From the NCBI GenBank assembly GCA_009773635.1, contig WSYC01000015.1, forward strand, positions 47,869 through 111,868: a DNA stretch of 64,000 nt, in the 5' to 3' direction. The notes below the pieces were generated by a model that saw nothing but the letters and a program-made list of their open reading frames with translations, did not search any database and had not been told where the DNA came from. The translations under genes were made by a program, and so were the position numbers. Positions 26,960 through 35,900 of the stretch are shown piece after piece; the stretch's first letter is position 1, and every line of letters begins with the position of its first letter. Origin of the DNA: Beijerinckiaceae bacterium (lineage in GTDB: Bacteria; Pseudomonadota; Alphaproteobacteria; Rhizobiales; Beijerinckiaceae).

Positions 26960-28921
26960 TCACGCGCCGGGGTTGCGGAACAGCCCGCGCCAATCGATCG
27001 CCTTCGCGCCGAAATCGAGACGACACTTGATCTCGACGCCGTCGACGTCGAAGCCGTTGCGGGTCTCAATGTAGGCTCCCTGCTGGCCTTCGAGATAGGC
27101 GAACTCGATCGTGTCGATCTGCGCCGGACTTGCGGCGAGATACCAGGCCGTCGCGCTCGCCACGTCGAGGCGCGGTTCGGCGATCGGCGTCAGCGTGCGG
27201 ATCGATTGCGGCACCACATCCCCTGTTTTCGCGGGAACGAGGTTCTGCGCGATGATCTGCTCGGCCGCGAGTTCGAGGGCGGCGGGCACCAGCAGATAGG
27301 CGGGGCGCACGTTGAGAACCGTCTTCTTGTCGAGCCCGGTCTGCTTGGCCATGGCGGTGCGCCCGTCACCGATGGCCGTCACGCTGGGCACGCCGGCGGG
27401 AGACGCGAGGTTCTTGTGGGTGGCATGGAACAGCGGCACGCCGTCCGCCATGTTTGCGTTGGCGGTGACGATGCCCCAGACGACGTCGCTTTCGAGTGTA
27501 GCGATGGCCGTTCCATACATGGCCGGGATGCGGGTGAAAGCATCGAGATCGTCATTGATCAGCACCTGGCGGGTGATGCCCACCACACGCCCATAGGTCT
27601 CGATGCGGTAGCTTTCCTTCGATTCGGCGATCGTGCCGCGCTTGAATTCGCCACCTTCGCCGACCTTGAGAAGCTGGGGAGCTTCGCCGATCTGCACCCG
27701 CTGCATCGCCTTGAAGTCGGTGGCGAGCACCTGACGGCAGAAGGGGATGAACGTTCGCGGATAGGCCTCGTAGGCCTGTCGCAGCGTCTTGTTGGTGACG
27801 GCCGAGAGGACTTCGGGGAAATCCGATGTCGAATGCAGAGCGCGGGTGGCGATCTCGTCGCGCGACATGCCCCGGACATTGACGCCCGCACTGCCCAGAA
27901 ACTCACGGGCGTGTTCGAGCAGCGTCATGCCGCGATATTCCCGCGCCGGTTCGCTCAGCGGGAAGAGCGTGGGCGAATATCGGTGCAGCAAGGCATTCGA
28001 CACGGCGTCACGACGGGTGACGCGTTCATCGCGACCGCCGAGCGGAACGCTGACCTGGGGCGAAACCCGCGTCTTCTCGGCATCGGTGGCGACCTTGTCG
28101 AGGATCTCGCTGCGCGCTGCATCGAGCGTCACGCCACGCTTGACGAGATCGTCGGCGAAACTGCGCTCAAGGTGCAGGCGACCTGCAAGATCGTAGATGG
28201 TTCCGACACGTTCGCGTTCGGAATCGCGCGCGCGGGCCGCAATCGCCTCTGCATCGATCAGCGGCGCGTTCGATATGCGATCCTGTGCTTCAGGCGCGGC
28301 CTGGCGGGTATGCGTTTCGGCATTGTCGGTCACAGCGTCGTCCATGGCTGCTTTCTCCTGAGTTGGAGCGTCGGCACGATGGACGACGCAGGGGTGAAGG
28401 GGTTCGTCGGCGCGGAAGCCCGCTGCCGGATCAGCACCAATCGGCACTGCGGAGATCTCGAAGGGCGTCCAATCGACCGCGCGCCACAGCTCCGGCGCGC
28501 CTGCCTGCTTGGTCACTTCGAAGCGATGGACCTGATAGCCGATCGAGACCGCCCGGATGTGCCCGGCCTCGACGTCCTTCCAGAGCGGTTCGACTTCGGC
28601 CCGGTCGGAGAAGCGGACACGGGCGATGCCGCGTCCATTCTCGATACGAGCGGTGCCCGGCACGACCGAGCCGATGACGCTGTCGAGCGCGGAGGCGTCA
28701 TGCACCTTCAGGAGGGGTGCTCCCGCGTTCAGGCGATCGAGACGGACGGCGCGCGGATCCATCGCCAGTTCCTCGTCGAAGGCATCGCCGAAGAAGGGAT
28801 TGCGGCGCACGCGGGCACCTGTAGACCAGACCACGTCGATGGTGCGTTCGGCCGCATCGATCGACGCAGGCAACAGGTCCGCCGCCCGCGTCAGCGGTGG
28901 CAGGTCGATGTTTCGGGTCAT
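26960..28921 (-). CDS. Prohead protease / major capsid protein fusion
   Basis: A 653-residue polyprotein. The N-terminal 190 residues form an HK97/S78-type prohead protease, with a His in LLKVHDASALDS (about residue 74) and the Ser in IRAVSIGYQVHR (about residue 130) as the likely catalytic pair. A linker (about residues 190-260) leads to a capsid domain of the Mu gpT type, with VTNKTLRQAYEAYPRTF and QVLINDDLDAFTRIPAM. The protease would cleave itself away from the capsid shell. Such fusions occur in several alphaproteobacterial siphophages. Confidence 0.85.
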   Translation of the reverse strand: MTRNIDLPPLTRAADLLPASIDAAERTIDVVWSTGARVRRNPFFGDAFDEELAMDPRAVRLDRLNAGAPLLKVHDASALDSVIGSVVPGTARIENGRGIARVRFSDRAEVEPLWKDVEAGHIRAVSIGYQVHRFEVTKQAGAPELWRAVDWTPFEISAVPIGADPAAGFRADEPLHPCVVHRADAPTQEKAAMDDAVTDNAETHTRQAAPEAQDRISNAPLIDAEAIAARARDSERERVGTIYDLAGRLHLERSFADDLVKRGVTLDAARSEILDKVATDAEKTRVSPQVSVPLGGRDERVTRRDAVSNALLHRYSPTLFPLSEPAREYRGMTLLEHAREFLGSAGVNVRGMSRDEIATRALHSTSDFPEVLSAVTNKTLRQAYEAYPRTFIPFCRQVLATDFKAMQRVQIGEAPQLLKVGEGGEFKRGTIAESKESYRIETYGRVVGITRQVLINDDLDAFTRIPAMYGTAIATLESDVVWGIVTANANMADGVPLFHATHKNLASPAGVPSVTAIGDGRTAMAKQTGLDKKTVLNVRPAYLLVPAALELAAEQIIAQNLVPAKTGDVVPQSIRTLTPIAEPRLDVASATAWYLAASPAQIDTIEFAYLEGQQGAYIETRNGFDVDGVEIKCRLDFGAKAIDWRGLFRNPGA

Positions 28922-28932
28922 GGGGCAAAAGC

Positions 28933-30453
28933 TCAGTTGTCAGAATTGTCGGCTTGGCCGGTCGTGTCGGCCTGCATCACGCCGGTTTTCGTCACACGGC
29001 GCGGATCGCTGTCGAAGATAAGCCCGAGGGCGTCGATCTTCGCGTTCATGGCGGCGATCTCGGTGAGCACGGCGTCGGGGTTGTGGCCCTGGCGGGCGAT
29101 GGCCTGCGCGAGCGACATGGTGCCCGAACGCAACGCCAGAAGATCGGCCATCGCGTCCTTCAGCGGGTCCACGGCTTCGAAACGTGGCGGAGACCATTCG
29201 ACCGCGATGTCCGGCCGCGGGAGTTTCCCGGCGGCCCATGCGGCCTGGCAGAACCAGACCCACATAGGCTGGCACAGAACGGGGATGACGATCTGCCATT
29301 GGACGGCATCGATCAGCCGACGAAACTCCACGAGCCCCGCCCGGATCGATGAATAATTGACCTGACTGAGATCGCCGGTCAGCAGCTCGTAGGGCATGCG
29401 GAATCCCGCCGCCACGATGTGAAGCTGCGCGCGGAGCCACTCGCCAACGCCTGCCGTCGTGGCGGGTTGATTGAAGCGGATGTCCTTGCCGCCGCGCGCA
29501 TAGGCGATCAGTCCGGGCTCGAACTGCTCGACACGATTGCCATCGGCGTCGACCACTGAGGGGGCGATACCCTGATCGGCTTCGTCGGCGCCAAGCACAA
29601 TGCCGACGACACACGCTTCCGTCTTCTTGCGGACCAGTTCGGCCTGCGTCCAGTCATCGAGATCGCGCAGAGCCCGCATCACCGGCGTGCCCCATGGGAC
29701 ACCGCGAACCTGCGTGCGCTGCTTCTCGTAAAGATGCAGAACCTCGCTCGCCGGGATGGCGAGGCTCTCCAGACGTCGGCGCATGGTGACGACGGCGTCG
29801 CCCGGATGCTGGGCATGGAGCCAATAGGCGCGCCGTCGGCCCAACGGATCGAACTCGATGCCCTGAAGCAGCCTCCCGCCATCGGCGAGATCGCCGTTGC
29901 GGATGTTGTCCAGCAGATCTGCTTCGATGATCTGGATCTGGAGCGGAACGGCCAGACCATCGCTCGGACGTCGCGGGCGGCGGCGGATCAGCACCTCGCC
30001 AGCCTCGATCATTTCCCTCACGGCGAGGGTCTGCAGCCCGAAGATGTCGAGCTGTCCGTCGGCGTCGCAGGCGGAGGACCAGTCGGTCCAGAGCCGGTCC
30101 ACCGTCTCGTCGAGCCTCGCGTCACCCGTCGCAGCGCGAGGAATGATGCCGCTGCCGACAATGTTGTTGACCAGGACGGACACAGCCTTCGCAGCGTGCG
30201 GATTGTTGCGGGTGAGATCGCGCATGCGGTCCCGCAGAAGGCCACTTGCGGCGGCGATCTCGGCGTCAGCCGATGTTCCTACCGCCTTCCATCCGTCGGC
30301 GCGCCGCCCCTTGGCCGCGCCGTCATACCCACGGGAATTGCCGTAGGCTTTGGCGCTCAGCGCCTCGAAGCTACGTCGCGCGAGCGCCCGCCTCACACCA
30401 GCCTCGGGTGCGGCCCACGCCACCATCCGGTCGAGGAAGGTGATCTGACTCAC
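28933..30453 (-). CDS. Phage portal protein (lambda family)
   Basis: A 506-residue lambda-type portal protein that forms the dodecameric DNA gate of the capsid. Markers are VNNIVGSGIIPRAATGD near residue 95, a MIEAGEVLIRRRPR strand near 150, and SSIRAGLVEFRRLIDAVQW near residue 370. The GTG start overlaps the stop of the gpW-like gene (GTGA). It lies between gpW and the protease-capsid fusion. Confidence 0.9.
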   Translation of the reverse strand: MSQITFLDRMVAWAAPEAGVRRALARRSFEALSAKAYGNSRGYDGAAKGRRADGWKAVGTSADAEIAAASGLLRDRMRDLTRNNPHAAKAVSVLVNNIVGSGIIPRAATGDARLDETVDRLWTDWSSACDADGQLDIFGLQTLAVREMIEAGEVLIRRRPRRPSDGLAVPLQIQIIEADLLDNIRNGDLADGGRLLQGIEFDPLGRRRAYWLHAQHPGDAVVTMRRRLESLAIPASEVLHLYEKQRTQVRGVPWGTPVMRALRDLDDWTQAELVRKKTEACVVGIVLGADEADQGIAPSVVDADGNRVEQFEPGLIAYARGGKDIRFNQPATTAGVGEWLRAQLHIVAAGFRMPYELLTGDLSQVNYSSIRAGLVEFRRLIDAVQWQIVIPVLCQPMWVWFCQAAWAAGKLPRPDIAVEWSPPRFEAVDPLKDAMADLLALRSGTMSLAQAIARQGHNPDAVLTEIAAMNAKIDALGLIFDSDPRRVTKTGVMQADTTGQADNSDN

Positions 30454-30659
30454 CGGTCGCCCCGTCCGAACCCGGCATAGCCCGCGATCTGACGCGACAT
30501 GCCGGACGATGCCGTGATCTCGGTCTCGATGGTGCGGATCCGCTTCAGCAGGTCGTCCGCCGAGCCATACTCGATCGTCTTGCCGTCATAGCTGACCCGG
30601 AGCGTGCCGCTGGCATAGGCCCGCTTCAGCGCATTGAGTTCGTCGGTCGTCCAGGCCAT
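30450..30659 (-). CDS. gpW-like head-tail joining protein
   Basis: A 69-residue protein with the gpW signature: LNALKRAYASGTLRVSYDGK followed by YGSADDLLKRIRTIETE. In lambda, gpW closes the portal after DNA packaging. It lies between the terminase large subunit and the portal gene, its usual place, and overlaps the portal start by 4 bases. Confidence 0.88.
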   Translation of the reverse strand: MAWTTDELNALKRAYASGTLRVSYDGKTIEYGSADDLLKRIRTIETEITASSGMSRQIAGYAGFGRGDR

Positions 30660-30668
30660 GACTGTTCC

Positions 30669-32699
30669 TCAGAACCACTTCCCGCGCGGGCCGAGCCAGT
30701 CGCTCTGCCGCTTGGTGGATGGCGGGTTTGGACGGGCGAGACGCCCGGCTTCGATGTCCGCGTGCGTGTCTTCAGTGTCCGCTGGCAGGGGACCGACCTG
30801 ATCTTCGAGATCGCGCCACTTGTCCTCGGACCAGCGATCGGCTCCAGCGATCCAGACCGCGGCGCGGGCATAGACCCGGCAGTCCAGAGCCTCGTTTCGT
30901 TCGCGAACCTTCTGCCATTCGAGCTTCTGGAAGCCGCGCTTGGTCGTGATGGTCACAAGATGCTCGGCGACGAGTTGCTTCACCCATTCGGCGTCGACAC
31001 CCTGCGGGAGATGCACAAGTCCGGCTGGGCCCTGCGCTCCATCCGCCGCATCCTCGTCGGTGGGACGGACAAGGCGCAGAAATCGATAGGTCTCGGCCTT
31101 GAAGGTCGCGACGGCGATCGTCCAGAGCCGCGCGCCGCGGCGGATCTTCCGGCCACCTTCCGTCGCATCGACAAAGGACGGGCCGGTCACCGGCGCGGCG
31201 CGATTGAACCCCTCGACGCCCTTGATGGGAATGACCTGCGCAAATCCCTGCTGGCGCGCCCATGCATAGACGGCAGGCGCTTCGAAGCCTGTGTCGATCG
31301 CGAGTTTCGAGAGGCTCAGGCGAACGCCATGGGCGTGCGGCCAGGTCTGGCCGAGGAGATCCGTCAAAGCGGCCCAAGCCTCGGCATTGTCCGGGCCGCC
31401 GGGAATGACGATGTGGTCGACGAGCCAACTCGCGAGCCCGCGACCCCAGGCCCAGATCGAGACTTCGATGCGATCCTTCTGGATGTCGGCGCCTGCCGTG
31501 AGGAACAGGCCGCCGCTCGGCACCGTGCCGATGCGCCATAGCTCGCGCCGCTCGTAGAGCCGCTGCCAGTCCGGCGCTTCGCCGGTCTCGATCCAGGTCT
31601 CGCCGAGGACGCCGTTCTTGAAGCTGCGCTTGGCCTCGTCGCTGGTCTGCGCGGCGTCCCACATCCGGGCGATATCAGCCCATGAGAGCCAGCCCACCGG
31701 GGAATAGAGCCCGGAGAGGTGATAGCCGACTGTTCCCGAGTGCGCATCGTCGCGCGTCGGACGCCATTCGCCGGACATCATCAGGGCGGTCTTGTGATGC
31801 TCCTCGATCCGGCCCTCACAGGCTTCGCAAGAGTAGTGCGCCGTGTGCGGGTGACCCTTCTCCCAGCGCAAACGCTCGAAGCGCAGCCACTGGCGGTGAT
31901 CGCAATGCGGGCAAGCGACGAAGTAGCGCCGCTGGTCGGTGGCCTCGAACTCACGCTCGATCCGCGAGACGCCATGGATCGTCGGCGTCGAGGTGAGAAA
32001 AACCTTCGAGCGCCACGAGAAGGTGCGCGTGCGTGCCTCGGCCAAGGCGACCGGATCGCCTTCCTCGTCGGCGGACGGCGGATAGGCATCGACCTCGTCG
32101 AGAAACAGGTAGCGCGCCGGCATGGATCGCAGGCCCACGGCACTGTTGGCGCCGGTGATGACCAGAAGCCCCGCCGGGAATTCTTTCGACAGAACCGTGT
32201 TGCCGGCGTCTCGCGAGCGCTGCGGTTTGACGCGCTCGCGCAGCACCGGGCTTTCCGCGATCAGCGGATCGATGCGCTGGCGCGAGAAGCGCTTGGCCAG
32301 CTCCACCGTCGGCTGAACCGCAAGCATTGGCCCCGGCGCATGGTGGATGACATAGCCGATCCAGTTGTTGCCGGCCTCGGTAGCCCCGACCTGCGCCGCC
32401 TTCATGAAGACAATGCGCCGCGCTGCGTTGCCCGGCGACAGCGCATCCATGATGGCGCGCATGTAGGGCGTGCGGTCGGTGCGATAGCGCCCGGGCTCGG
32501 CCGATGCTCTCGGGCTCAGAAAGCGATGCCGATCCGCCCATTCCGAGACGTTGAGCGCAGGATCGGGCGTCAGGCCGTCGCGCCAGGCGCCAACGAGCGC
32601 ATCCACGCCTTCGAAGGCGAACAGCTCCTCGGACCGACGGTCCGCGTCAGCGAAAATCTGTGGCGACCTCGGCGAGATCGGCGAGGTGCGCTCGGACAT
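30669..32699 (-). CDS. Terminase large subunit (GpA family)
   Basis: A 676-residue GpA-type terminase: an ATP-driven DNA packaging motor with an endonuclease. The ATPase shows an adenine-pocket/Walker-like KAAQVGATEAGNNWIGYV near residue 105 and the Walker B region YLFLDEVDAYP near residue 200. Zinc-binding-type Cys pairs follow (ACPHCDHRQW and YSCEACEGR). The C-terminal half has the metal-binding nuclease motif DIQKDRIEVSIWAW. It overlaps the small subunit gene by 53 bases. Confidence 0.9.
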   Translation of the reverse strand: MSERTSPISPRSPQIFADADRRSEELFAFEGVDALVGAWRDGLTPDPALNVSEWADRHRFLSPRASAEPGRYRTDRTPYMRAIMDALSPGNAARRIVFMKAAQVGATEAGNNWIGYVIHHAPGPMLAVQPTVELAKRFSRQRIDPLIAESPVLRERVKPQRSRDAGNTVLSKEFPAGLLVITGANSAVGLRSMPARYLFLDEVDAYPPSADEEGDPVALAEARTRTFSWRSKVFLTSTPTIHGVSRIEREFEATDQRRYFVACPHCDHRQWLRFERLRWEKGHPHTAHYSCEACEGRIEEHHKTALMMSGEWRPTRDDAHSGTVGYHLSGLYSPVGWLSWADIARMWDAAQTSDEAKRSFKNGVLGETWIETGEAPDWQRLYERRELWRIGTVPSGGLFLTAGADIQKDRIEVSIWAWGRGLASWLVDHIVIPGGPDNAEAWAALTDLLGQTWPHAHGVRLSLSKLAIDTGFEAPAVYAWARQQGFAQVIPIKGVEGFNRAAPVTGPSFVDATEGGRKIRRGARLWTIAVATFKAETYRFLRLVRPTDEDAADGAQGPAGLVHLPQGVDAEWVKQLVAEHLVTITTKRGFQKLEWQKVRERNEALDCRVYARAAVWIAGADRWSEDKWRDLEDQVGPLPADTEDTHADIEAGRLARPNPPSTKRQSDWLGPRGKWF

Positions 32700-33210
32700 G
32701 GGTCTCCAGAACCTTCTGCATCCTGTGTGCTTCGAGACCGAGCTCCGCTGCCATCAGTGCTGCGATCCGTGCGGGCCAGTTCGCCCACGCATCGCGTTCC
32801 TCGCGCGCCAGTCGAAAGACGAGAGCGGTCGCTCGCGCGCGATCAATGACTTCGCCCTTCATGCGCTGCAGACGCAGACGCCGTTCCTGAGCCTTCAGCA
32901 CCTCGTTGGCGGTCTTGGCCTGGAGGAACGTGGTTCCGCCGCCGACCGGGGACTGCGCGATCCCGCTTTCGCGAAGCGTGTCGCCGACCGCGGACAAGGC
33001 CGCATCGGGAACGGGCTTCAACTTGGCATCGCCGCCATACCGGCGCTGCTTCGAGGGATCGGTCATCGACGCGCGGCGCGCATCGCTTGCCCGCGCATCG
33101 ATCGAACCATCGGCATGAAGGACGAGCCGTCCCGAGGTCTTCGCCTTCTGGATCGCGCCCCGCGACAAGCCGACATGGGACGCGTACTGGCGCTCGCTCA
33201 AGCCCTGCAT
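32647..33210 (-). CDS. Terminase small subunit (Nu1/DUF1441-like)
   Basis: A 187-residue DNA-recognition subunit. The N-terminal winged-helix part (LSERQYASHVGLSRGAIQKA) binds the packaging site; a helical C-terminus (VFRLAREERDAWANWPARIA) contacts the large subunit. ATG 33210 begins the HTH and is preferred over a longer frame. First gene of the late operon on this strand; the region 33211-33305 upstream is AT-richer and probably holds the late promoter. Confidence 0.82.
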   Translation of the reverse strand: MQGLSERQYASHVGLSRGAIQKAKTSGRLVLHADGSIDARASDARRASMTDPSKQRRYGGDAKLKPVPDAALSAVGDTLRESGIAQSPVGGGTTFLQAKTANEVLKAQERRLRLQRMKGEVIDRARATALVFRLAREERDAWANWPARIAALMAAELGLEAHRMQKVLETHVRAHLADLAEVATDFR

Positions 33211-33305
33211 GTCCGCTCCGAAAACATAATGTTTTGATGCACTTATTGCCTTGATAAGCGTCCGGGACAGAGCCTGTATGGGGTCACGAACCAAGGAGAT
33301 CCCGG

Positions 33306-33527
33306 ATGACCCGCGCACCCCAAAACGCCAAGGCCCTCGACGCCTTCATCGCTCGTAAGGTCGAGATCGACTCCATGCTGGCGCGGCTTACCGCCCTGAG
33401 CGACGAGCATTTCGATGTTCATCCGGACGAGGTGCATTGGGGCCACGTCGGAACGCTCGCCCACTACGCCGAACTCTTGAAGCGCATCACCGACAGCGCC
33501 TTCCGCGAAGGCGAACACGCCGAATGA
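33306..33527 (+). CDS. Small hypothetical protein
   Basis: A 73-residue soluble acidic protein with no signal peptide: TRAPQNAKALDAFIARKVEI, then HPDEVHWGHVGTLAHY. AAGGAG lies 8-9 bases before the ATG. It is transcribed away from the terminase and in the same direction as the DUF3489 gene. The His/Trp-rich middle is distinctive; no function is assigned. Such small proteins are frequent in prophages of this kind. Confidence 0.65.
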   Translation: MTRAPQNAKALDAFIARKVEIDSMLARLTALSDEHFDVHPDEVHWGHVGTLAHYAELLKRITDSAFREGEHAE

Positions 33528-33546
33528 TCCCGCCGACCTCCGCGCC

Positions 33547-33600
33547 AGCCCCGCGATTGCGGGGCTTGGCCTCGTAGAAGCGCCGCGATGGTCGCGGCGC
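33547..33600. terminator. Two consecutive GC hairpins
   Basis: First stem AGCCCCGC / GCGGGGCT (33547-33566, loop GATT); second stem GCGCCGCGA / TCGCGGCGC (33580-33600, loop TGG). They fill the gap between the 73-residue gene and the DUF3489 gene and may attenuate transcription or stabilise RNA. There is no U-tract. Confidence 0.5.
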
Positions 33601-33619
33601 TCTCGAACCGGAGGTTCCG

Positions 33620-34180
33620 ATGACCCAGCTTTCCGACACCCAAGCCATCATTCTGAGCGCTGCTGCGCAGCGACCCGAACGCATCGCCCTGCCGCTGCCC
33701 GACAGCCTGCGCGGTGGCGCAGCCGCCAAGGTTGTCGGCACGATGATCGCGAAGGGCTTGCTGCAGGAGGTCGAAGTAAACTCACGACGTTGCGAACCGG
33801 TCTGGCGCGAAACCGGCGACGGCCACGGCACGACGCTGGTCGCCACCGACGCGGGTCTTGCCGCCATCGGCATCGAGCCGGATGATGCCGACACTGCGCG
33901 CCCGAGCGCGACAGAAGAGCCGCCAAAGGATCCCACACCGGACGCTGCTCCCGAGCGCGCATCTTCGACGCGCACGCCACGCGCCGGAACTAAGCAGGCC
34001 TCGCTGATCGCCATGCTGCGCGCGCCGGACGGCGCAACCATCGAGGAGATCACCGCAGCCACCGGCTGGCAGGCCCACACGGTGCGCGGCGCGATTGCCG
34101 GAGCACTGAAGAAGAAACTTGGGCTCGACGTGACCTCGGAGAAGGTCGAGGGGCGCGGGCGGATTTACCGGATCGCCTGA
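33620..34180 (+). CDS. DUF3489 winged-helix protein
   Basis: A 186-residue protein of the DUF3489 type. The C-terminal DUF3489 domain (QASLIAMLRAPDGATIEEI, then GWQAHTVRGAIAGAL with KKKLGL) has winged-helix character and is probably DNA binding. The N-terminal part (LSDTQAIILSAAAQRPERIA) is a second, helical domain, and an acidic Pro/Thr-rich linker separates the two. A bidirectional terminator follows directly. Confidence 0.84.
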   Translation: MTQLSDTQAIILSAAAQRPERIALPLPDSLRGGAAAKVVGTMIAKGLLQEVEVNSRRCEPVWRETGDGHGTTLVATDAGLAAIGIEPDDADTARPSATEEPPKDPTPDAAPERASSTRTPRAGTKQASLIAMLRAPDGATIEEITAATGWQAHTVRGAIAGALKKKLGLDVTSEKVEGRGRIYRIA

Positions 34181-34192
34181 CTCGAACATCCC

Positions 34193-34223
34193 AAAGCCGT
34201 CGAGGTCAGGCCTCGGCGGCTTT
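34193..34223. terminator. Bidirectional terminator between convergent genes
   Basis: Arms AAAGCCG-T-CGAGG and CCTCG-G-CGGCTTT with a 5-base loop form a 13-pair stem with one mismatch, lying at the end of the DUF3489 gene (+) and over the last codons of the small membrane protein gene (-). A-rich and T-rich flanks allow function on both strands. Confidence 0.65.
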
Positions 34224-34448
34224 CTTGCTCTCCCGGTACACGCGCAGTCCCTCGAACATTCTTCGAAGGCAATAGGATCGGCCAATCGACACCACGGTGA
34301 AGATCGCTCCGATCGTCAGGTTCTCGGCGAGTGTCGTGTGCAGCCCGAAGTGGGGAAAGACGAGGAGCTGCGTGATGACGGCAAGCCCGTAGCCTACCGC
34401 GACATTGGCGAGGGACTCGGCCAGCGACGTGACGCGCGACTGAGCCAA
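34206..34448 (-). CDS. DUF7220-type small membrane protein
   Basis: An 80-residue protein with two hydrophobic helices (VAVGYGLAVITQLLVFPHFG, then a second around TIGAIFTVVSI) joined by a short loop, ending SYCLRRMFEGLRVYRE. The best start is a TTG at 34448, preceded by GGAG with 8 bases spacing; no ATG is properly placed and a longer frame exists to 34646. Similar small two-helix proteins are common near the methyltransferase genes of such phages. Function unknown. Confidence 0.6.
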   Translation of the reverse strand: MAQSRVTSLAESLANVAVGYGLAVITQLLVFPHFGLHTTLAENLTIGAIFTVVSIGRSYCLRRMFEGLRVYRESKKAAEA

Positions 34449-34468
34449 GAGCAAATCTCCGATGGAAT

Positions 34469-35239
34469 TCAGAAGAGAGACGACTGTTTGACATCGTCGA
34501 GGCGGATCACACCATTGATCAGCCATGTATCGGGGTAAAGCGAGTGGGTGCCCATTGCGAGGAGCATACCCTTTTTCGGGTATTCCTCGCCGAAAACACG
34601 CTGCAACTCGTCGAGCGCTTTGGTTTCCCCATATTGGTTCGACCAATTGAAGTACGTTGCTTCAATCTCCCAGTCCTGACAGGTGCCAAAGCGTTCACCG
34701 TCCTCGGTGCGATACCGGTACTTGAACCGATAGGGGCACGGTCGATATGGCGTCGCTTGTTTCGAGAAGAGATCGCCCTGCGCTCGAAGAGCATCGAAGC
34801 GCTTTGTTTCTTCGTCGAGATCGGAAGCTGATTTTTTTTCGGCGACAAACTCAATTACGTCTGGTTTCAGCAGCGCGAGTGATCGACCGGCGTCGCGCTC
34901 ACGTTGAAGGCTGGTGATGATCGACTTCGTCAGGAATCGTTCGCGTTCCCCTCGCTTTAGTTCACCAGCAATTTCAATCGAGTCCTGATCGACGCGCCTG
35001 CTTTCCGGGCGCGGATCATCATTCGGGCGCCGCCACTTGAATTTGATGCGGTCCCACCGCCCAAATTTCTTGTTGGCATCAAGCAGTCGAAACGAAACCG
35101 GATATAGACGGAGCCACTGGCCATAAAGATCGAGACCGGCGCAGCAAACTGTTTCCCCATGTCGCTGACCGACTTGGGGTGCTGCCTTAATGATGACGAC
35201 CGCTTCGGTGTTACCCGACGAGGGCAAGTGCTCCGTCAT
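34469..35239 (-). CDS. Uncharacterised partner protein of the DUF488 cassette
   Basis: A 256-residue soluble protein starting MTEHLPSSGNTEAVVIIKA. Trp/Tyr-rich pieces (AGLDLYGQWLRLYPVSFR, then GRWDRIKFKWRRPNDDP) and the C-terminal GMLLAMGTHSLYPDTWLING are distinctive. The first 29 bases overlap the end of the DUF488 gene, so the two are translated together. The pair is AT-richer than the surrounding phage genes. Such a protein next to DUF488 recurs in many genomes as I recall, and a nucleic-acid or defence role is possible but unproven. Confidence 0.72.
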   Translation of the reverse strand: MTEHLPSSGNTEAVVIIKAAPQVGQRHGETVCCAGLDLYGQWLRLYPVSFRLLDANKKFGRWDRIKFKWRRPNDDPRPESRRVDQDSIEIAGELKRGERERFLTKSIITSLQRERDAGRSLALLKPDVIEFVAEKKSASDLDEETKRFDALRAQGDLFSKQATPYRPCPYRFKYRYRTEDGERFGTCQDWEIEATYFNWSNQYGETKALDELQRVFGEEYPKKGMLLAMGTHSLYPDTWLINGVIRLDDVKQSSLF

Positions 35240-35729
35240 GCGTGCGTTCACACCCCTTACCAATCTTGGCCTTCAAGCCGCTTTGAACTCCGAGGTGGAC
35301 AAGCCGAAACCCGCCGCGGTGAGCCATTTCCTCGGCAACGATGCAGCGATGGCAGTGAGTATGATCGCGCTCAAAGCAAAGGAGACATGCCACCTTCTTC
35401 GAGGCGGCATCCAATCCGCGACGCATATCGGTCTGCGCGGCTGAAGACTTCAGGTGCGTTCCAAAAATCTGCCGGAAGTCATCGTAGCGCCCTTCGCGCG
35501 CAGCGATCCGTCCGGGCTTGGGATCTCCGAGACCCTTGAGATGCAGGTACTCAATATCGCAGGTCTGCAGCCAGCCCGATAGCGCAGTTTTTGAGAATCC
35601 AGGCTTTCTGGAGATCGGAACATCACGCACATCGATCAGAAGGTCGATCCCGACTGCTTCCAGCGTTGCCAGAAAGTCGCCGATAGAACTTCCTTCGTAT
35701 CCGATCGTATGCAGAGTTTTCTGCGTCAT
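35211..35729 (-). CDS. DUF488 family protein
   Basis: A 172-residue DUF488 protein: TLHTIGYEGSSIGDFLATL at the N-terminus, LLIDVRDVPISRKPGFSK, and a conserved Cys/His end (CLLCFERDHTHCHRCIVAE) that could hold a metal. The enzymatic activity of the family is not established. The gene starts after an AT-rich 170-base gap that probably holds its promoter, and overlaps the 256-residue partner gene. Confidence 0.82.
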   Translation of the reverse strand: MTQKTLHTIGYEGSSIGDFLATLEAVGIDLLIDVRDVPISRKPGFSKTALSGWLQTCDIEYLHLKGLGDPKPGRIAAREGRYDDFRQIFGTHLKSSAAQTDMRRGLDAASKKVACLLCFERDHTHCHRCIVAEEMAHRGGFRLVHLGVQSGLKAKIGKGCERTHDGALALVG

Positions 35730-35900
35730 TTACCTGCGAATCCCTCACGACAGAGTTTCTCTAAACCATGGCACATATGGTTAACAATTTCCTTTATGGC
35801 TTTGCGACAGCGTTTTCCGCGGCAAGCCGTCCTTCGTGCAAGTGAGAGGCGGGGCCATCGCCATCAAGGATAACCTCAATTTAGGCCGGCCAGCATCTGA

